NCBI GenBank assembly: GCA_011391285.1
Contig: JAABQU010000165.1
Location: forward strand, 1 to 29,002
Reading direction: 5' to 3'
Source of the DNA: Thiobacillus sp.
GTDB taxonomy: Bacteria; Pseudomonadota; Gammaproteobacteria; Burkholderiales; Thiobacillaceae
Length of the DNA: 29,002 nucleotides
Shown here: one piece after another, positions 25,951 through 29,002 of the stretch
Numbering within the stretch: the first letter of the stretch is position 1
How the letters are laid out: every line of letters starts with the position of its first letter
Translations under genes and position numbers: made by a program
Notes under the pieces: generated by a model
What the model was told of the DNA's origin: nothing
Databases searched by the model: none
What the model saw: the letters and a program-made list of their open reading frames with translations, nothing else

Positions 25951-27038
25951 GTCTAAAATGCGGCATCGTTGGCCTGCCCAACGTCGGAAAATCCACCCTC
26001 TTCAACGCGCTGACCCAGGCGGGCATTGCGGCGGAGAACTACCCTTTCTGCACTATCGAGCCGAATACCGGCGTGGTCGAGGTGCCGGATCCGCGTCTGG
26101 CGCAACTGGCCGAGATCATCAAGCCGCAAAGAATCGTTCCGGCGATTGTCGAGTTCGTCGATATCGCCGGACTGGTCGCGGGCGCGTCGAAAGGCGAAGG
26201 TTTGGGCAACCAGTTTCTGGCTAACATCCGTGAAACGGACGCGATCTGTCACGTTGTGCGCTGTTTTCACGATGAAAATGTGATTCACGTGGCGGGCAAG
26301 ATCGATCCGCTGTCGGACGTCGAAACCATCGCTACCGAGTTGGCGCTCGCTGACCTGGCAAGCGCCGAAAAAGCCCTGGTGCGCTATGAAAAAGCAGCGC
26401 GTGGCGGGGACAAGGAGGCGAAAGTGATCGTCGAAGCCTTGAAATCCGTTCTGGCTGCGCTGAACGACGGCCGGCCCGCACGCGCGGCCGGACTCGACGC
26501 GGAGGGGTTGGAGGCGATCAAGCCACTGTGCCTGATGACGGTGAAGCCCACGCTTTATGTCGCCAACGTCAGCGAAGACGGCTTCCACGACAACCCCATG
26601 CTCGACGCACTCAAGGCGTTTGCGGAAAAGGAGGGGGCCCCGGTCGTCCCGGTGTGCGCCGCGCTGGAGGCCGAATTGCAGGAACTGTCGCTGGAAGACC
26701 GCATGGAATACCTGAAGGAACTGGGCTGGGACGAACCGGGCCTCAATCGTCTGATCCGCGCCGCTTATGACCTGCTGGGCTTGCAGACCTATTTCACCGC
26801 CGGGGTGAAGGAGGTGCGGGCATGGACCATCCACAAGGGCGATACCGCGCCGCAGGCGGCGGGGGTCATCCATACCGATTTCGAGCGCGGCTTCATTCGT
26901 GCGCAAACCATCGCGTTTGACGATTTCATCGCCTGCAAGGGTGAGCAGGGGGCCAAGGAGGCGGGCAAGATGCGCGCCGAGGGCAAGGAGTACGTCGTCA
27001 AGGACGGCGACGTCCTGAATTTCCTGTTCAATGTGTGA
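25947..27038 (+). CDS. ychF: Redox-regulated ATPase YchF (OLA1 family)
   Basis: YchF is an Obg-related P-loop protein that hydrolyses ATP rather than GTP and binds ribosomes. The 363-residue length is standard. G1 GLPNVGKST is at 9-17. The G3 region reads [29 protein letters not shown]. The altered G4 motif Asn207-Val-Ser-Glu210, in place of NKxD, explains the ATP preference. A coiled-coil helical insert and a C-terminal TGS domain ([31 protein letters not shown]) follow. I took the ATG at 25947 that overlaps the pth stop; the longer frame is a shadow. Confidence 0.97.
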   Translation: MSLKCGIVGLPNVGKSTLFNALTQAGIAAENYPFCTIEPNTGVVEVPDPRLAQLAEIIKPQRIVPAIVEFVDIAGLVAGASKGEGLGNQFLANIRETDAICHVVRCFHDENVIHVAGKIDPLSDVETIATELALADLASAEKALVRYEKAARGGDKEAKVIVEALKSVLAALNDGRPARAAGLDAEGLEAIKPLCLMTVKPTLYVANVSEDGFHDNPMLDALKAFAEKEGAPVVPVCAALEAELQELSLEDRMEYLKELGWDEPGLNRLIRAAYDLLGLQTYFTAGVKEVRAWTIHKGDTAPQAAGVIHTDFERGFIRAQTIAFDDFIACKGEQGAKEAGKMRAEGKEYVVKDGDVLNFLFNV

Positions 27039-27064
27039 AACCGCATTCTTTCCCGTCAGGGTGT

Positions 27065-27094
27065 TTGACAGGGGATTCTGAAAGACCCTATAAT
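27065..27094 (+). promoter_or_regulatory. Consensus sigma-70 promoter of the tRNA-Tyr/Gly/Thr-tuf operon
   Basis: -35 TTGACA (27065-27070) and -10 TATAAT (27089-27094) both match the consensus completely, with an 18-base spacer. The region just after the -10 is CTCGCGC, a GC-rich discriminator typical of stable-RNA promoters under stringent (ppGpp) control. The start of transcription would lie just before the tRNA-Tyr 5' end at 27110. Confidence 0.9.
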
Positions 27095-27109
27095 CTCGCG
27101 CTTCGTTTG

Positions 27110-27194
27110 GGTGGGGTTCCCGAGCGGTCAAAGGGATCAGACTGTAAATCTGACGGCTCTGCCTTCGAAGGTTCGAATCCTTCCCCCACCACCA
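27110..27194 (+). tRNA. tRNA-Tyr (anticodon GTA)
   Basis: The acceptor GGTGGGG (27110-27116) pairs with CCCCACC (27184-27190), followed by discriminator A and encoded CCA. The anticodon stem TCAGA/TCTGA encloses CTGTAAA, with GTA at 27144-27146. It has a long variable arm, as expected for a class II tRNA-Tyr. It is first in the tRNA-tuf operon. Confidence 0.97.
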
Positions 27195-27220
27195 GTTTTT
27201 TGCAGTTTGAGCAGGGCGAA

Positions 27221-27294
27221 GCGGGTGTAGCTCAATGGTAGAGCTGAAGCCTTCCAAGCTTAAGACGAGGGTTCGATTCCCTTCACCCGCTCCA
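27221..27294 (+). tRNA. tRNA-Gly (anticodon TCC)
   Basis: The acceptor GCGGGTG (27221-27227) pairs with CACCCGC (27284-27290), followed by discriminator T and encoded CCA. The anticodon loop CTTCCAA has TCC at 27253-27255, and the T loop is TTCGATT. The outermost anticodon-stem pair looks mismatched (G-A). It follows tRNA-Tyr by 26 bases. Confidence 0.96.
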
Positions 27295-27329
27295 GTGTTT
27301 TATGGGCTTAGTTTGTTGTAAGTCCCAAG

Positions 27330-27404
27330 GCCCATGTAGCTCAGTGGCAGAGCACTCCCTTGGTAAGGGAGAGGTCGGCAGTTCAATCCTGCCCATGGGC
27401 ACCA
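27330..27404 (+). tRNA. tRNA-Thr (anticodon GGT)
   Basis: The acceptor GCCCATG (27330-27336) pairs with CATGGGC (27394-27400), followed by discriminator A and encoded CCA. The anticodon stem CTCCC/GGGAG encloses TTGGTAA with GGT at 27362-27364. It is last of the three tRNAs. The 103 bases to tuf (27405-27507) show no convincing promoter; TTGGCA at 27447 lacks a good -10. Confidence 0.97.
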
Positions 27405-27507
27405 GTTATTGGGTGGTGCTGCTTCAGGGCGGCGCACCAGGTTTATTTGGCAGTTGTCAGAGTCGTCGCAACATTACTTACTTGTGCAAAATTAAGGGGT
27501 ACTTCAA

Positions 27508-28698
<1,191 letters not shown>

Positions 28699-28708
28699 GG
28701 TTCAAACG

Positions 28709-29002
28709 ATGACAAACCAGAAAATCCGTATCCGCCTGAAGGCGTTTGACTACAAACTGATCGACCAGTCGGCGCTCGAAATCGTGGAAACGGCCAAGCG
28801 CACCGGCGCAGTGGTCAAGGGCCCGGTTCCGTTGCCGACTTCGATCGAACGGTTTGACGTGCTGCGTTCGCCGCACGTCAACAAGACGTCGCGTGACCAG
28901 TTTGAAATCCGCACCCATCGTCGTCTGATGGACATCATGGACCCCACCGACAAAACGGTTGACGCCCTGATGAAGTTGGATCTGCCGGCTGGCGTCGACG
29001 TC
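28709..29002 (+). CDS. rpsJ: 30S ribosomal protein uS10, 5' part (cut by window end)
   Basis: uS10 is a 30S subunit protein, and in its NusE role it takes part in antitermination. The 98 visible codons begin [20 protein letters not shown] and include [25 protein letters not shown] and the [20 protein letters not shown] segment. They end at LPAGVDV, so only about five residues are missing. The AAGG site lies in the 10-base gap after tuf. rpsJ is normally the first gene of the S10 ribosomal protein operon, which should continue beyond the window. Confidence 0.97.
   Translation, partial: MTNQKIRIRLKAFDYKLIDQSALEIVETAKRTGAVVKGPVPLPTSIERFDVLRSPHVNKTSRDQFEIRTHRRLMDIMDPTDKTVDALMKLDLPAGVDV

Noticed and set aside
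27405..27507. Independent promoter or riboswitch in the leader of tuf
   Set aside because: TTGGCA at 27447 has no proper -10 and no conserved riboswitch fold was recognisable; read-through from the tRNA promoter is simpler.

Overview
The window is a stretch of GC-rich chromosome from a betaproteobacterium. The best fit is a Thiobacillus-like member of the Nitrosomonadales, but that assignment rests on gene order and protein character only, because no 16S gene or taxon-specific marker is present. Almost everything is core genome, tightly packed, with many 1- or 4-base start/stop overlaps. I see no insertion sequence, prophage, integron or CRISPR array.

Region 1 (1-5161, + strand) is a respiratory block for cbb3-type cytochrome c oxidase: the 3' end of ccoN, then ccoO, ccoQ and ccoP, a terminator, and the assembly genes ccoG, ccoH and ccoS. 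An unannotated 35-residue single-helix membrane protein follows at 5001-5108. CcoH carries an extra N-terminal membrane region, and the copper ATPase gene ccoI that usually sits beside these genes is absent. A perfect bidirectional terminator closes the block.

Region 2 (5173-8707, - strand) has the classical order ftsY-ftsE-ftsX-rpoH. A near-perfect CIRCE operator (HrcA target) lies directly upstream of rpoH and overlaps its likely promoter.

Region 3 (8803-12812, + strand) holds a catalytic and a non-catalytic M16 peptidase, rsmD, coaD and an Alvin-type 2[4Fe-4S] ferredoxin. Region 4 (12814-15665, - strand) holds a dynamin-like GTPase and mutM. Region 5 (15816-20261, + strand) is a four-gene tripartite export system: TolC-like channel, MacA-like adaptor, and MacB split into ATPase and permease.

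Region 6 (20342-27038, + strand) holds a TPR lipoprotein, lolB, ispE, tRNA-Gln, prs, rplY, pth and ychF. These serve outer-membrane lipoprotein delivery, isoprenoid precursor synthesis, PRPP supply and translation. Region 7 (27065-29002, + strand) begins with a consensus stable-RNA promoter, followed by tRNA-Tyr, tRNA-Gly, tRNA-Thr, tuf and rpsJ (cut by the window end). Here the usual upstream context of one tuf copy (the tRNAs) is joined to the usual downstream context of the other (rpsJ), skipping secE to fusA. This is either a real rearrangement or an assembly collapse at the tuf repeat.

The best second-look items are the tuf junction, the 35-residue protein after ccoS, the CIRCE element on rpoH, and the extended CcoH with no neighbouring ccoI.
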